The notes under the pieces: generated by a model
What the model was told of the DNA's origin: nothing
The model's input: the letters and a program-made list of their open reading frames with translations, nothing else
Database searches by the model: none
Source: Candidatus Mediterraneibacter pullistercoris
Lineage (GTDB): Bacteria > Bacillota > Clostridia > Lachnospirales > Lachnospiraceae
NCBI GenBank assembly: GCA_019116885.1
Contig: DXAU01000030.1
Span: 141,193-205,192 of the forward strand
Direction: 5' to 3'
DNA length: 64,000 bases
Translations under genes and position numbers: made by a program
Shown: piece after piece, positions 55,900-64,000 of the stretch
Position numbering within the stretch: the first letter of the stretch is position 1
How the letters are laid out: every line of letters begins with the position of its first letter

Positions 55900-57447
55900 T
55901 CACGTTCCGCCCGATCCGCTCTCAGCACTTCCTGTCTCGGAGCCGCTGGTTCCGGTATTTCCACTGACGGCGTTTCCACTCTCAGATCCGGTACTTCCAC
56001 TTCCTGAACTTCCACTGGTTCCGGAATCTCCCATTTCACTGTCTCCGGCAGCCGGGCTGTTGTTTTCTGTTTCCGTATTCCCGCTGTTGCTCCCGGTAAC
56101 TCCGTTTGTATCCTCTGTATTTCCCTGTCCTTCGTTGTTCCAGCCTGAACTGTCATCTCCTGCGCCGTAATCACCGCTGCCGGAACCACTCCAGGAATTG
56201 TCTCCGCCGCTCTCGCTTTCACTGTAACCGGCATTACCGCCTGAGCTGTAGTCATTTCCGGAAGAATCACTGTAATCATTGCCAGAATCATAGGAATTGT
56301 CTCCGCTGTTACCTGAACTGTAATCATTTCCTGTGTCAGATGATGAGGAAGCTCTGGCAGATCCCACTCTGCTTATAATATTCTGACTCACATTGTGTAC
56401 TGTCGATGAGGGAACATAATCTGAGGTTCCAAACAGAAACTCATGGAGCTGCGTCACATTCGTCACCAGATCCTCCGGAATGACAATGCTGCCAAGCCCT
56501 GACAGTGTATCCGTAGACTGGTCAATCGGAAAGCCCATGTTGTCCCCCAGCTTATATTCACTGTACGCCGTTGCATATGATAAAATCTCCTGCAGTGTAA
56601 AGCTCGTTGAAACCTGAGGGAACACGGCATTAATGATATCATTAATCGTTCCCAGGTCTGCCTGCAGCGCCTTTTCAAACATTTTTTCAATGACAAGGCG
56701 CTGTCGTTCTGTACGGGTAAAATCCCCGCCTGCCGTTGACCGGATACGAGCATACGTTGTGGCCTGTGTCCCGTCAAGCAGCTGCGTCCCCGCGCTTTCC
56801 AGAAGATGGGCCGTCTTTCCTGCCGAGTTCGCTGTCTCAGGGATATATTTATTGATATAAGGAAGTTCTTCTTCTGTGACCTCTATCTCTACACCGCCGA
56901 GGAGGTCAATCGCGTCGGCTATCGCTCCAAAGTCAACCGTCACATAATCCTGAATATCCAGATCAAGATTCATATTCAGCATGTTGATTGCCATAATCGG
57001 CCCGCCGTAACTGTATGCTGCATTGCACTTCTGATAGGTCCCCTCCGAGAGATCCAGAAGGGTATCCCGGTATACGGAAACCATCTTGATCTCTTTCGTC
57101 TCATTGTTCAGGCTGGCAACAATAATACAGTCCGTGCGGTTCCCTTTTCCAAGGTTGCCGTCTCTTGAATCCACTCCGAACAAAGCGACATTCGTGTAGC
57201 CGTCTCCAAGATCAACTTCTCTGTTCATCTTAACTTCATCATTTATAATCAGATCATCCGCCTTTATATCCTGCGTGTCAATCTTGCTCCACATCGCATA
57301 GACATACGTTGCCGCTGTACAGACCAGACAGAAGACGAACATCCCTGTACAAAGAAGGACTCGCTGCCACATCTTCATTCTTGTGAACCAGTTTCCCTTT
57401 TTTATGCGGGCACGTCTGTGTCCGCGTCTTCTTACGTCTTTTGACAT
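55900..57447 (-). CDS. LCP-family cell wall polymer ligase with Ser/Gly tail
   Basis: A 515-residue LytR-CpsA-Psr protein. Basic N-terminus (VRRRGHRRARIKKG), one membrane segment (about 32-54), then the LCP domain: TNVALFGVDSRDGNLGKGNRTDCIIVASL, VSVYRDTLLDL, KCNAAYSYGGPIMAINMLNMNLDL and TTYARIRSTAGGDFTRTERQRLVIEKM, which hold the phosphate-binding Arg and Asp residues. The last 150 residues are almost only Ser, Gly, Asn, Asp, Thr and Glu. LCP enzymes attach teichoic acid-like polymers or capsule to peptidoglycan. AGGAGAGCATC precedes the ATG, with a promoter upstream. Confidence 0.94.
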   Translation of the reverse strand: MSKDVRRRGHRRARIKKGNWFTRMKMWQRVLLCTGMFVFCLVCTAATYVYAMWSKIDTQDIKADDLIINDEVKMNREVDLGDGYTNVALFGVDSRDGNLGKGNRTDCIIVASLNNETKEIKMVSVYRDTLLDLSEGTYQKCNAAYSYGGPIMAINMLNMNLDLDIQDYVTVDFGAIADAIDLLGGVEIEVTEEELPYINKYIPETANSAGKTAHLLESAGTQLLDGTQATTYARIRSTAGGDFTRTERQRLVIEKMFEKALQADLGTINDIINAVFPQVSTSFTLQEILSYATAYSEYKLGDNMGFPIDQSTDTLSGLGSIVIPEDLVTNVTQLHEFLFGTSDYVPSSTVHNVSQNIISRVGSARASSSSDTGNDYSSGNSGDNSYDSGNDYSDSSGNDYSSGGNAGYSESESGGDNSWSGSGSGDYGAGDDSSGWNNEGQGNTEDTNGVTGSNSGNTETENNSPAAGDSEMGDSGTSGSSGSGSTGSESGNAVSGNTGTSGSETGSAESGSGGT

Positions 57448-57485
57448 GATGCTCTCCTGTACGACAGATTATTCTTACGGTTTAC

Positions 57486-57514
57486 ATATTACAATATAGT
57501 TATACAAGATTCAA
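57486..57514 (-). promoter_or_regulatory. Promoter of the LCP gene
   Basis: TTGAAT (57509-57514) and TAATAT (57486-57491) are separated by 17 bp on the minus strand, about 40 bp before the LCP start. Confidence 0.55.
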
Positions 57515-57549
57515 GAGTCGATATATGGCAATCTGCCCAATCTTCCATA

Positions 57550-58947
57550 TCAGTCTGCAGCCCTTTCTTTCGGCTCATCCTCTGCCGGTATGAACTTGTA
57601 CTCTGTCTTCTTGTCTTTTCCAAATGCCTCTGTACTGTCCGATCTGAAAAGCACAACAGCAGTCTGTAAGATTAACTGGATATCCCTAAGGATACTGAAC
57701 TGCTCAATGTACATCATATCCATGATCAGTTTGTCCCTTGGAGTGGTATTATATTTTCCGGATATCTGCGCATACCCTGTCAGCCCGGCTTTCACCCTCA
57801 GGCGGTATCTGAATTCCGGAAGCTCTTTTGTGTAATTTTTTACATTTTTGATCATCTCAGGACGGGGGCCTACAAACGTCATATCCCCTTTTAGAACATT
57901 AAAAAGCTGAGGAAGCTCATCTATCCGCGTCCGTCTCAGAAAACGACCCGGTCCCGTGATCCGGTCATCGTCCTTCTTTGCCGAATAATTTTCCACATTT
58001 TCTTTCATTGTCCGTAACTTGTACACATAAAACCGGCGTCCGTGGATCGTCGCCCTCTCCTGCTTGAACAGGATCGGACCGCCGTCATACAGTTTCACTG
58101 CCAGCGCTCCTGTCAGCCACAGAGGGGAACTCAGGACTCCGAGAAACAAGGACAGAGCGATATCCAGGACTCTTTTTACAATACGCTGTTCCATTGTCAG
58201 GGACTTGATATTTTTGTTGAACAGATAGACGTCGTCGAGCACATAATGAGTGGCATTCACTTCCATGATGTCTTCAAGATATGGATTAAAATACACATTG
58301 ACCTTATACCTATAGCACAGCCTCATAATCCGTATCCTGTGTTCTGCCGGCACGTCATACATAAAGACGGTTTCTGCCTGCTGGATCTTCGGCTCGATGT
58401 TTTCACTCCTGTAATCCAACACAGAAGAGATCTGATACTGTTTCTTGAAACGCCCTATAGCGTATGCAATCACATCAAGACTATCCTGGCAGGAGGTTAC
58501 CACACAGCATTTTTCCGGTTCATGGATCAGAAAGAACAGGGCATTTCCCGCATACGTAAAAACAATGATTATGATGATCTGTATCACGATCGTGATAAAG
58601 AGCAGCTCAATGCCCCGCAGTCTGAACTCACTGATATTCGTATTCGCCCTCATGATCATAACCTGAAAATAAGTGATCACATCCGTACAGAGCACCGCAA
58701 GGGACATGGAATATATAATCGGCTTGCTCTTACGCCGGCCGACATCATATGTTCCGTATACGCTCATGAGCAGCAGGCCCACAATCACAAATGTGAAGAC
58801 CGTAATACCCATTGTACGCGAAAGCCTGCTAAGACCAATGTTCTCCCGCCGCTGGACAATTATAAATGTTATAAGAAGAGAAAAATATAACAGAGCTTTT
58901 ATCGCAAGCCATAAAGTCGATTCAAATTTGTGTAAATGCTTTTTCAT
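57550..58947 (-). CDS. Polyprenyl-phosphate sugar transferase (initiating enzyme)
   Basis: A 465-residue transferase that would start an exopolysaccharide unit by moving a sugar-1-phosphate to undecaprenyl phosphate. About five membrane segments and a CoA-binding-like region (about 1-240) are followed by the catalytic domain (about 265-450): KRVLDIALSLFLGVLSSPLWL, GPILFKQERATIHGRRFYVYKLRTM, FLRRTRIDELPQLFNVLKGDMTFVGPRPE and KAGLTGYAQISGKYNTT. This is the WbaP/CpsE-type signature. It has its own promoter. The LCP protein downstream could attach the finished polymer to the wall. Confidence 0.95.
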   Translation of the reverse strand: MKKHLHKFESTLWLAIKALLYFSLLITFIIVQRRENIGLSRLSRTMGITVFTFVIVGLLLMSVYGTYDVGRRKSKPIIYSMSLAVLCTDVITYFQVMIMRANTNISEFRLRGIELLFITIVIQIIIIIVFTYAGNALFFLIHEPEKCCVVTSCQDSLDVIAYAIGRFKKQYQISSVLDYRSENIEPKIQQAETVFMYDVPAEHRIRIMRLCYRYKVNVYFNPYLEDIMEVNATHYVLDDVYLFNKNIKSLTMEQRIVKRVLDIALSLFLGVLSSPLWLTGALAVKLYDGGPILFKQERATIHGRRFYVYKLRTMKENVENYSAKKDDDRITGPGRFLRRTRIDELPQLFNVLKGDMTFVGPRPEMIKNVKNYTKELPEFRYRLRVKAGLTGYAQISGKYNTTPRDKLIMDMMYIEQFSILRDIQLILQTAVVLFRSDSTEAFGKDKKTEYKFIPAEDEPKERAAD

Positions 58948-58996
58948 TTACCCACCACCGATATAAAAGATAACACTTTTTTAATATACTTGTAAC

Positions 58997-59025
58997 ATTA
59001 TATACGAATCGACATATTATTGCAA
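58997..59025 (-). promoter_or_regulatory. Promoter of the sugar transferase
   Basis: TTGCAA (59020-59025) and TATAAT (58997-59002) are separated by 17 bp on the minus strand, about 50 bp before the start codon. Confidence 0.7.
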
Positions 59026-59099
59026 GGAGAATCCGCAGGCATCCGTGATTATTCCCAATAACCTGCGCAGAAAGGAACAGCATTTCTATATCCGGGAAT

Positions 59100-59495
59100 C
59101 TAGTCCCGGGAGAAATGGTTTACGATCAGGTGATAGATGCCGCGGATAACCGCAAATACAGCAAATGCGGCCAGGAAGCCCAGAACGCCCGCCGTGATGT
59201 CCGCAAGCTCCATATTGCCGGTTCCGGTGACTCCCTGTCCGATCTCAATCGCAAAAGTCAGTACAATTATGACCGTGAACACATAGATCCACGTAATGAC
59301 CATTGTATGGCCTGTGTTGGCCAGCCACTTAAAGACAGGATAAATACCAAAAACAAGAAAAATACCCAAAAGCCCTATAACAATAAAATGAAGTTCTTTG
59401 TCTGTAAAGCTGGTTTCTATACTGTCATTTAAACTCATTATATAATTATGTATCTTGGCGATCAGCGACACGATAAAATAAAGGATTGTTTCCAT
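59100..59495 (-). CDS. VanZ-like membrane protein
   Basis: A 131-residue protein with about four membrane segments and the VanZ-family pattern DKELHFIVIGLLGIF, FAIEIGQGVTG and MELADITAGVLGFLAAF. VanZ proteins modify teicoplanin resistance in enterococci; most relatives, including those in polysaccharide loci, have no known role. The ribosome binding site is weak (GTGGAAATACT). The gene is separate from its neighbours (75 bp and more than 120 bp gaps). Confidence 0.8.
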   Translation of the reverse strand: METILYFIVSLIAKIHNYIMSLNDSIETSFTDKELHFIVIGLLGIFLVFGIYPVFKWLANTGHTMVITWIYVFTVIIVLTFAIEIGQGVTGTGNMELADITAGVLGFLAAFAVFAVIRGIYHLIVNHFSRD

Positions 59496-59622
59496 AGTAT
59501 TTCCACACTTTCATCTTTCTGGTCATTTACAATTATACACAGTTTATCATACACCAGATAGATCTGACTTTTCAAGTTTTTTTGCATATGGCTTACAGAC
59601 TACTGTAGGATTTATGTCCGGG

Positions 59623-60750
59623 CTATTGTATGCATCTGCAAAGCACCGCTGCCACTTTCTCTACATCACTGTCCTCCAGATACGGATGCATCGGGAGCGA
59701 CAGCACAGTATCACACAGTTTGATCGTATTTCCATACTCCGCATCACTGCAGTTCAGATCTGCAAAAGCCTGCTGCCTGTGCATCGGCTTCGGATAGTAG
59801 ATCATGCTCGGGATCCCCTGCTCTTTCAGCGCCGCCTGCAGGCTGTCTCTTTGCTCACGGCTGTCTAACTGAATAGTATACTGAGCCCAGCTTGAGTAGT
59901 ATCCGGCCGGGATGACCGGCGTCTTCACGGTATCTTTCAAAAGTTCTGTATATTTTGCAGCCGCTCTGTTCACTTTGTCCAGCTCATACTCCCGAAATGC
60001 CCGGAGCTTCACTTGAAGAATTGCCGCCTGAATCGTATCCAGACGGGAATTTACTCCAATGCGTACGTTGTCATACTTCATCGTTCCTTTTCCATGGATG
60101 CGGAACGACTCTAAAAGAGCCGCAAGCTGATCATCGTCTGTAAATACAGCCCCGCCGTCACCATAACAGCCAAGCGGCTTTGCCGGGAAAAATGAAGTCG
60201 TGCTGATATCTCCAAAACTGCAGGCCCGATTTCCCCCGAGACTGCCGCCAAAGCCCTGAGCGCCGTCTTCTATAACGAAAAGTTCATACTGATCTGCTAT
60301 CTTTTTTATGCGCTCATAGTCTGCCGTAAGTCCGAAGAGATCCACCGGTATAACCGCTTTCGGAGTCAAACGTCCCTCTTCCAGCGTCTTCTGTATCATC
60401 TTCTCCAGATGCTCCGGCATAATGTTAAAAGTATCCATGTCCACATCCACAAATACCGGAACCGCTCCTGCAAAAGATACGATCTCACCTGTTGAGAAAA
60501 ATGTAAAATCAGGAACAAAAACTGCATCTCCAGGCCCGATTTCAAGGGCCATAGCTGCCAGAGTCAGGGCATCTGTACCGTTCGCACAGGATATACAGTG
60601 CTTTACTCCCACATATTCGGCCAGTTCTTCCTCCAGTTCTTTCACCTGACGGCCGCTGATAAAGTTACAATCTGAGGCAACTTCCATGACTGCCTTGTCT
60701 ATATCTTCCTTTAAAACCTGATATTGGCGCTTTAGATCTCTGAACTGCAT
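59623..60750 (-). CDS. DegT/DnrJ/EryC1/StrS sugar aminotransferase
   Basis: A 375-residue PLP enzyme that aminates nucleotide-linked keto sugars. FRDLKRQYQVLKEDIDKAV at the N-terminus, CANGTDALTLAAMAL (PLP phosphate site), FVIEDGAQGFGG (Asp that binds the pyridine ring) and TTSFFPAKPLGCYGDGGAV with the Schiff-base lysine (about 182). RIHGKGTMKYDNVRIGVNSRLDTIQAAIL follows, typical of the family. The ATG at 60750 follows AAAGGAGATGGATTC, so the track's six extra residues are dropped. It is the last gene of the AT-rich operon but has a higher GC content itself. Confidence 0.95.
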   Translation of the reverse strand: MQFRDLKRQYQVLKEDIDKAVMEVASDCNFISGRQVKELEEELAEYVGVKHCISCANGTDALTLAAMALEIGPGDAVFVPDFTFFSTGEIVSFAGAVPVFVDVDMDTFNIMPEHLEKMIQKTLEEGRLTPKAVIPVDLFGLTADYERIKKIADQYELFVIEDGAQGFGGSLGGNRACSFGDISTTSFFPAKPLGCYGDGGAVFTDDDQLAALLESFRIHGKGTMKYDNVRIGVNSRLDTIQAAILQVKLRAFREYELDKVNRAAAKYTELLKDTVKTPVIPAGYYSSWAQYTIQLDSREQRDSLQAALKEQGIPSMIYYPKPMHRQQAFADLNCSDAEYGNTIKLCDTVLSLPMHPYLEDSDVEKVAAVLCRCIQ

Positions 60751-60764
60751 GAATCCATCTCCTT

Positions 60765-61178
60765 TCACTCAATCCCTATCTTCATTTTTCCTTTTAGGAC
60801 TTTCTCTGTACCATTTCTGGTTGCTGTCACTTTTAATTCTATTCTTTGAAAAACATCATGTTTTTCTTCTACTACACCTTTTATTTCCAATACATCTCCT
60901 ATATATACTGGTTTTAGAAATTTTACCTCTACACTTTGGATCAGACTCTTTTCTCCAGGCAGATACATACCCGCTAATGTGGACAGAAAAGAGGCAGTAA
61001 GCATTCCGTATGCAACTCTTCCTTTTTTTCCTTTTTCTTTTGCGTACTCTTCATCACAATGCAATGGATTTTCATCTCCTGTCAAAGTGCAGAATACATC
61101 TAACATTTGCTCTGTTATTTCAATCTGGAATTTTTCTTCCATTCCAATTTTAATTTCATCATACTGATAATGTTTCAT
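60765..61178 (-). CDS. MaoC-like hotdog-fold protein
   Basis: A 137-residue protein with the MaoC dehydratase pattern: FCTLTGDENPLHCDEEYAKEKGKKGRVAYGML holds the catalytic Asp and His of R-specific enoyl-CoA hydratases. The C-terminal half (SVEVKFLKPVYIGDVLEIKG) completes the hotdog. Its substrate here may not be an acyl-CoA; in a sugar operon it could dehydrate or hydrate an acyl donor or a sugar intermediate, which is a guess. It lies 2 bp after the transketolase C-subunit and 14 bp before the aminotransferase. Confidence 0.88.
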   Translation of the reverse strand: MKHYQYDEIKIGMEEKFQIEITEQMLDVFCTLTGDENPLHCDEEYAKEKGKKGRVAYGMLTASFLSTLAGMYLPGEKSLIQSVEVKFLKPVYIGDVLEIKGVVEEKHDVFQRIELKVTATRNGTEKVLKGKMKIGIE

Positions 61179-61180
61179 AA

Positions 61181-62098
61181 CTACAGAAACTCCCTTTTTA
61201 ATATCTGGTAAATACTCTCGCTATCGAGGCCATTGGCTGCACGAACCTCTCTCTGAGTTCCATAGCCTTGTGCAAAACAATCATTCAGTCCTATACGCAT
61301 CAATTCTGTCTTTAACTTCTCTTCGGCAATAATCTCCGCCAATATCCCGCCAAGTCCCCCGAAAATATTATGTTCTTCTACAGTTATAACTTTCTTCACA
61401 CCTTTGAGTTTTAAACTCAGGTCTTTTTGATCTAAGGGCTTCAATGTATGCACATTAATAAGCTTTATCTTTTTCCCTTCTCCCCGAAGTCTTTCTGCTG
61501 CTTCTGCTGCTTCTTCCATAATACTTCCGGTTACGCATACCGCGTAATCTGTTCCGTCAAATATTTCAACACTCTTGCCTGGAACAAAATCATAGTCTTC
61601 TGTGTAGATTTCTTTTTCCTTGCTCATTCCCAATCGGATATAAACAGGTCCTTCGATTTCATAGGCTGCTTTCACTGTTTTTTCTACTTCTCTCGGGGAA
61701 GCAGGAGAAAAAATTGTCAGATTCGGAAGTGCGCGCAAGGCGCTGATATCTTCTGTTGTATGATGAGACGAACCCAACGTACTCCATGCAAGCCCGCTTC
61801 CCATGCCTACAATTTTTACGTTTAGATTCTGAAAGCAGACATCATCCCGTATAAACTCAAAAGCACGATATGCCAGAAATGCCCCGGATGTGTACACAAA
61901 AGGAATCAGACCGCCGATTGCCATCCCTGAGGCAGCCCCCACAAGATTTTCTTCAGCTATCCCCAGATTGATGCACTGCCGTGGAAATTCTCTCTTTAAA
62001 AGTTCATCGTATTCTGTTCCACTGTCTGACAACAGAGATATGACATTCTCATTCTTCTTCACAAGTTCATACAGTGCCATTATATACGCTTTTTGCAT
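61181..62098 (-). CDS. Transketolase-like, C-terminal subunit
   Basis: A 305-residue protein with the pyrimidine-binding and C-terminal domains of transketolase. CINLGIAEENLVGAASGMAIGG carries the Glu that activates thiamine diphosphate; MGSGLAWSTLGSSHHTTEDISALRALPNLTIFSP (in parts) and KKVITVEEHNIFGGLGG follow. It needs the N-terminal subunit encoded just upstream. The ATG at 62098 follows GAGGAGGAGCTTGAAT and lies inside the end of that gene (32-bp overlap), pointing to coupled translation. The track's start at 62125 has no such site. It probably supplies a rare ketose rather than serving the pentose phosphate pathway. Confidence 0.92.
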   Translation of the reverse strand: MQKAYIMALYELVKKNENVISLLSDSGTEYDELLKREFPRQCINLGIAEENLVGAASGMAIGGLIPFVYTSGAFLAYRAFEFIRDDVCFQNLNVKIVGMGSGLAWSTLGSSHHTTEDISALRALPNLTIFSPASPREVEKTVKAAYEIEGPVYIRLGMSKEKEIYTEDYDFVPGKSVEIFDGTDYAVCVTGSIMEEAAEAAERLRGEGKKIKLINVHTLKPLDQKDLSLKLKGVKKVITVEEHNIFGGLGGILAEIIAEEKLKTELMRIGLNDCFAQGYGTQREVRAANGLDSESIYQILKREFL

Positions 62099-62912
62099 AT
62101 TCAAGCTCCTCCTCTGTGATCCCAAGTTCCGACATAAATATTTTACGTTCTTTTTTACTCGGCATCCGCCAATGCCATGCAGGATTATTCTCCATCAGGC
62201 TGACTCCCTTCCCCTTTACTGTTTCAGCCACTATGACTCTTGGCACGCCATCAGATTTTCTTCTGAAGCAACTTTCAAGTCCGTCTACATCATGCCCATT
62301 TACTTCATCCACCTGCCATCCGAAAGCCTGCCATCTTTCTTTCCAGTTCTCTTTTCCCATGACTTCTGAAACTTTTCCCATTTTTTGTATATGATTACAG
62401 TCCAGGATAACAGTCAGGTTGTCGAGATGCAGACCGGCGCAAGACAAAGCGCTTTCCCAAATACTTCCTTCCTGACATTCTCCGTCTCCGATCAGGATGT
62501 ATGTCTTATTATCTCGATTCTTGATTTTATCAGAAAGTGCTATTCCCTCTCCTATCGACATTCCATGACCGAGCGAGCCCGTAGAGGCTTCAATTCCTGG
62601 TATTTTTCCACGTTCAGGCTCCCCGCCGAGAACTGAACCCGGTTGTGAAAAGCTGTATAACATATCTTTTCCGAAAAATCCAGACTGACACAATACACTA
62701 TACAGAGCCAGACTGGCATGACCTTTACTGAGTACAAAATGATCGTGAGGCTCTTCTTTAAGACTGTATTGTATAATTTTTTTCTGATATAAAGTATATA
62801 TAATCTCAAGACTGGAATATGCAGATGCGAGATGTCCCATCCCTCCAGCATATGCTGCCAGAAAAATATCTTTCCGTAATTGCTTCAGATTATCTAAGTC
62901 CCTTTTCTCCAT
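62067..62912 (-). CDS. Transketolase-like, N-terminal subunit
   Basis: A 281-residue protein carrying the thiamine diphosphate-binding domain: DHFVLSKGHASLALYSVL, ASTGSLGHGMSIGEGIALS and the motif ILIGDGECQEGSIWESALSCAGLHLDNLTVILDCN (in parts; GDG then N). The start at 62912 follows GGAGG eight bases upstream; the track start is five codons earlier. Split transketolases are common in anaerobes and in antibiotic or polysaccharide operons. The gene is notably AT-rich, more so than the flanking genes. Confidence 0.93.
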   Translation of the reverse strand: MEKRDLDNLKQLRKDIFLAAYAGGMGHLASAYSSLEIIYTLYQKKIIQYSLKEEPHDHFVLSKGHASLALYSVLCQSGFFGKDMLYSFSQPGSVLGGEPERGKIPGIEASTGSLGHGMSIGEGIALSDKIKNRDNKTYILIGDGECQEGSIWESALSCAGLHLDNLTVILDCNHIQKMGKVSEVMGKENWKERWQAFGWQVDEVNGHDVDGLESCFRRKSDGVPRVIVAETVKGKGVSLMENNPAWHWRMPSKKERKIFMSELGITEEELEYAKSVYNGTV

Positions 62913-62930
62913 AAAGGCATCCTCCATTGA

Positions 62931-63752
62931 CTATCCAAACAAGGTCACTGTATCAGCATCTAAACCTGACCCGCCCATATAGGGCATCATATCTATAGTT
63001 GTCATATCGGTATTCTCTATCTCAAAATCAAAAATATCGATATTTTCTCTTATTCTGTCCGGATTTACTGATTTGGGAATCGGCATGATTCCTTTTTGTA
63101 TACAGTATCTCAGGCATAACTGAGCCACCGATTTATCATAGTGTTCTGCTATTTCCTGGAGCGGTTTTCTTTTTATCATTTTTCCGCTTCCCAAAGGTCC
63201 CCATCCCTCTATATCAATTTTTTCTTTTCGGCAGTATTCAATGATCTCTGACTGATCATATCCGGGATGAAATTCTATCTGATCAATCATAGGTTTAATA
63301 TCTGCATGTTTTGAAAACGATTCTATGTGATGTGGTTTACAATTACAAAGACCTATTCTGCGGACATATCCGTCATTATGCAATTTTTCAAATGCTTTCC
63401 ATGTCTCGGCATTGATCTTTTCCCAGTCATCATGCATATGGGCGGCTGCAGGCCAGTGGACCAGATAAGAATCAAGATAGTCTGTTTTCAAATTATTTAT
63501 TGTTTTTTGAAATGCAGCTAACACTTTTTCATAGGCTCGTTCCGTAGTCCATAATTTTCCTGAAATCCAAATATTGTCTCTGTCCACTCCGCTGCTTTTC
63601 AGAGCCTCTCCTATGCTTTTTTCATTTCCGTAGGCCGACGCAGTATCAAAATGTCGATATCCACATTCCAGGGCAGTATGAATGGCAAGATCCATCTCTG
63701 CATCTTTAATCTTCCATGTCCCAAAGCCGATTACATATTGTCTTTCTTTCAT
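62931..63752 (-). CDS. Aldo/keto reductase (AKR5-like)
   Basis: A 273-residue reductase of the 2,5-diketo-gluconate-reductase type. The catalytic residues are in RHFDTASAYGNEKSIGEAL (Asp, Tyr), ISGKLW (Lys) and YLVHWP (His), with IPKSVNPDRIRENIDIFDFE as the NADPH-binding end. The ATG at 63752 has AAAGG ten bases upstream; the track starts seven codons earlier. It lies between the split transketolase and the cut-off gene, 17-18 bp from each. It would reduce an aldehyde or keto sugar in the same pathway. Confidence 0.92.
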   Translation of the reverse strand: MKERQYVIGFGTWKIKDAEMDLAIHTALECGYRHFDTASAYGNEKSIGEALKSSGVDRDNIWISGKLWTTERAYEKVLAAFQKTINNLKTDYLDSYLVHWPAAAHMHDDWEKINAETWKAFEKLHNDGYVRRIGLCNCKPHHIESFSKHADIKPMIDQIEFHPGYDQSEIIEYCRKEKIDIEGWGPLGSGKMIKRKPLQEIAEHYDKSVAQLCLRYCIQKGIMPIPKSVNPDRIRENIDIFDFEIENTDMTTIDMMPYMGGSGLDADTVTLFG

Positions 63753-63769
63753 CGTCATACTGCCTTTCA

Positions 63770-64000
63770 TCAAAATGTAAAATCAAAGTACTTATAAAGA
63801 CTTTCTGCTTTCATATGCCTGTAGTCCTGAAAATCCTCATTGTTGCAGCCCACTTCATATGGATCATAGGAACCTGTTACAGGGATCTCCTTTTCTGCCG
63901 CATATTCTCTGATAAATGAATCCAGTTCTCCTATCATGGGATACTCCTCACTCTCTGTTATATGATCCCATACAAGTGGCGAAAATGGATGAAGAAAAAA
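63770..64000 (-). CDS. Unknown protein, 3' end (partial)
   Basis: An open frame runs in from the right edge and ends in TGA at 63770, so it does not appear in the ORF track. The 76 visible residues include FFLHPFSPLVWDHI, DSFIREYAAEKEIPVTGSYDP and NEDFQDYRHMKAESLYKYF. The pattern of SYDP and a later DFQDYRHMK faintly recalls the C-terminal end of SGNH or DltD-like proteins, but this is not secure. It lies 17 bp upstream of the reductase and belongs to the same operon. Confidence 0.65.
   Translation of the reverse strand, partial: FFLHPFSPLVWDHITESEEYPMIGELDSFIREYAAEKEIPVTGSYDPYEVGCNNEDFQDYRHMKAESLYKYFDFTF

Noticed and set aside
55860-56327. 155-codon minus-strand ORF
   Set aside because: Alternative frame of the LCP Ser/Gly tail; low-complexity Thr/Val/Glu composition is typical of a shifted repeat.
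58042-58890. 282-codon plus-strand ORF
   Set aside because: Antisense to the sugar transferase, which has complete family signatures.

Overview
The window looks like part of the chromosome of a spore-forming member of the Clostridia, most likely Lachnospiraceae. The evidence is a class III (Firmicutes-type) fructose-bisphosphatase, HPr kinase, a spoIIGA-sigE pair, a cotJABC operon, a long-form hibernation factor, strong AGGAGG-type ribosome binding sites and moderate GC content. No rRNA, CRISPR array, prophage or insertion sequence was seen. I count about 55 protein genes and one tRNA. Family names come from reading motifs, not from database searches.

Left part (1-12.4 kb): the 5' part of a eukaryotic-type hisA, an Asn/Asp-rich lipoprotein, a short RpoD-like sigma factor behind fbp, dapB, and a protein with two SSB-like (OB-fold) halves, all on the minus strand. 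Then on the plus strand come typA, a PsiE-like membrane protein and hpf, followed by yigZ (minus) and a class A penicillin-binding protein with a TTPPS-repeat tail (plus).

Sugar region (12.4-23.6 kb, all minus): a DAACS symporter, a DeoR-family regulator, and an operon of an alcohol dehydrogenase, an allulose-6-phosphate-epimerase-like protein, an MFS transporter, a second alcohol dehydrogenase, a class II aldolase, a PfkB kinase and an aldo/keto reductase. The symporter promoter and the operon promoter share an unusual inverted repeat just upstream of their -35 boxes. A ROK glucokinase follows upstream, then hprK and uvrC, and ftsH after a terminator.

Middle (28.6-35 kb): a DUF1846 protein, pyrG behind a leader with a terminator-like hairpin, a dihydrouridine synthase convergent with and overlapping pyrG, and an ABC exporter.

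Division and sporulation region (35-52.8 kb, mostly minus): mraZ-rsmH-ftsL-PBP-PBP-mraY-murD-ftsW-ftsQ-ftsZ, then spoIIGA-sigE under what looks like a Spo0A-dependent promoter. mraZ is preceded by six GTGG-type boxes at exact 10-bp spacing. Upstream are a small membrane protein, degV, a second SEDS polymerase gene, tRNA-Pro(GGG) and the cotJABC operon.

Envelope and polysaccharide region (52.9-64 kb, minus): an HtrA protease, a membrane protein with a cohesin-like domain and an Asp/Glu/Tyr-repeat cytoplasmic tail, an LCP ligase with a long Ser/Gly tail, an undecaprenyl-phosphate sugar transferase, a VanZ-like protein, and a tightly packed operon (sugar aminotransferase, MaoC-like protein, split transketolase, aldo/keto reductase, cut-off gene). 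That operon becomes clearly AT-rich from about 60.77 kb on. It is probably one end of an exopolysaccharide locus that makes an unusual sugar, and it is the best candidate here for an undescribed system.
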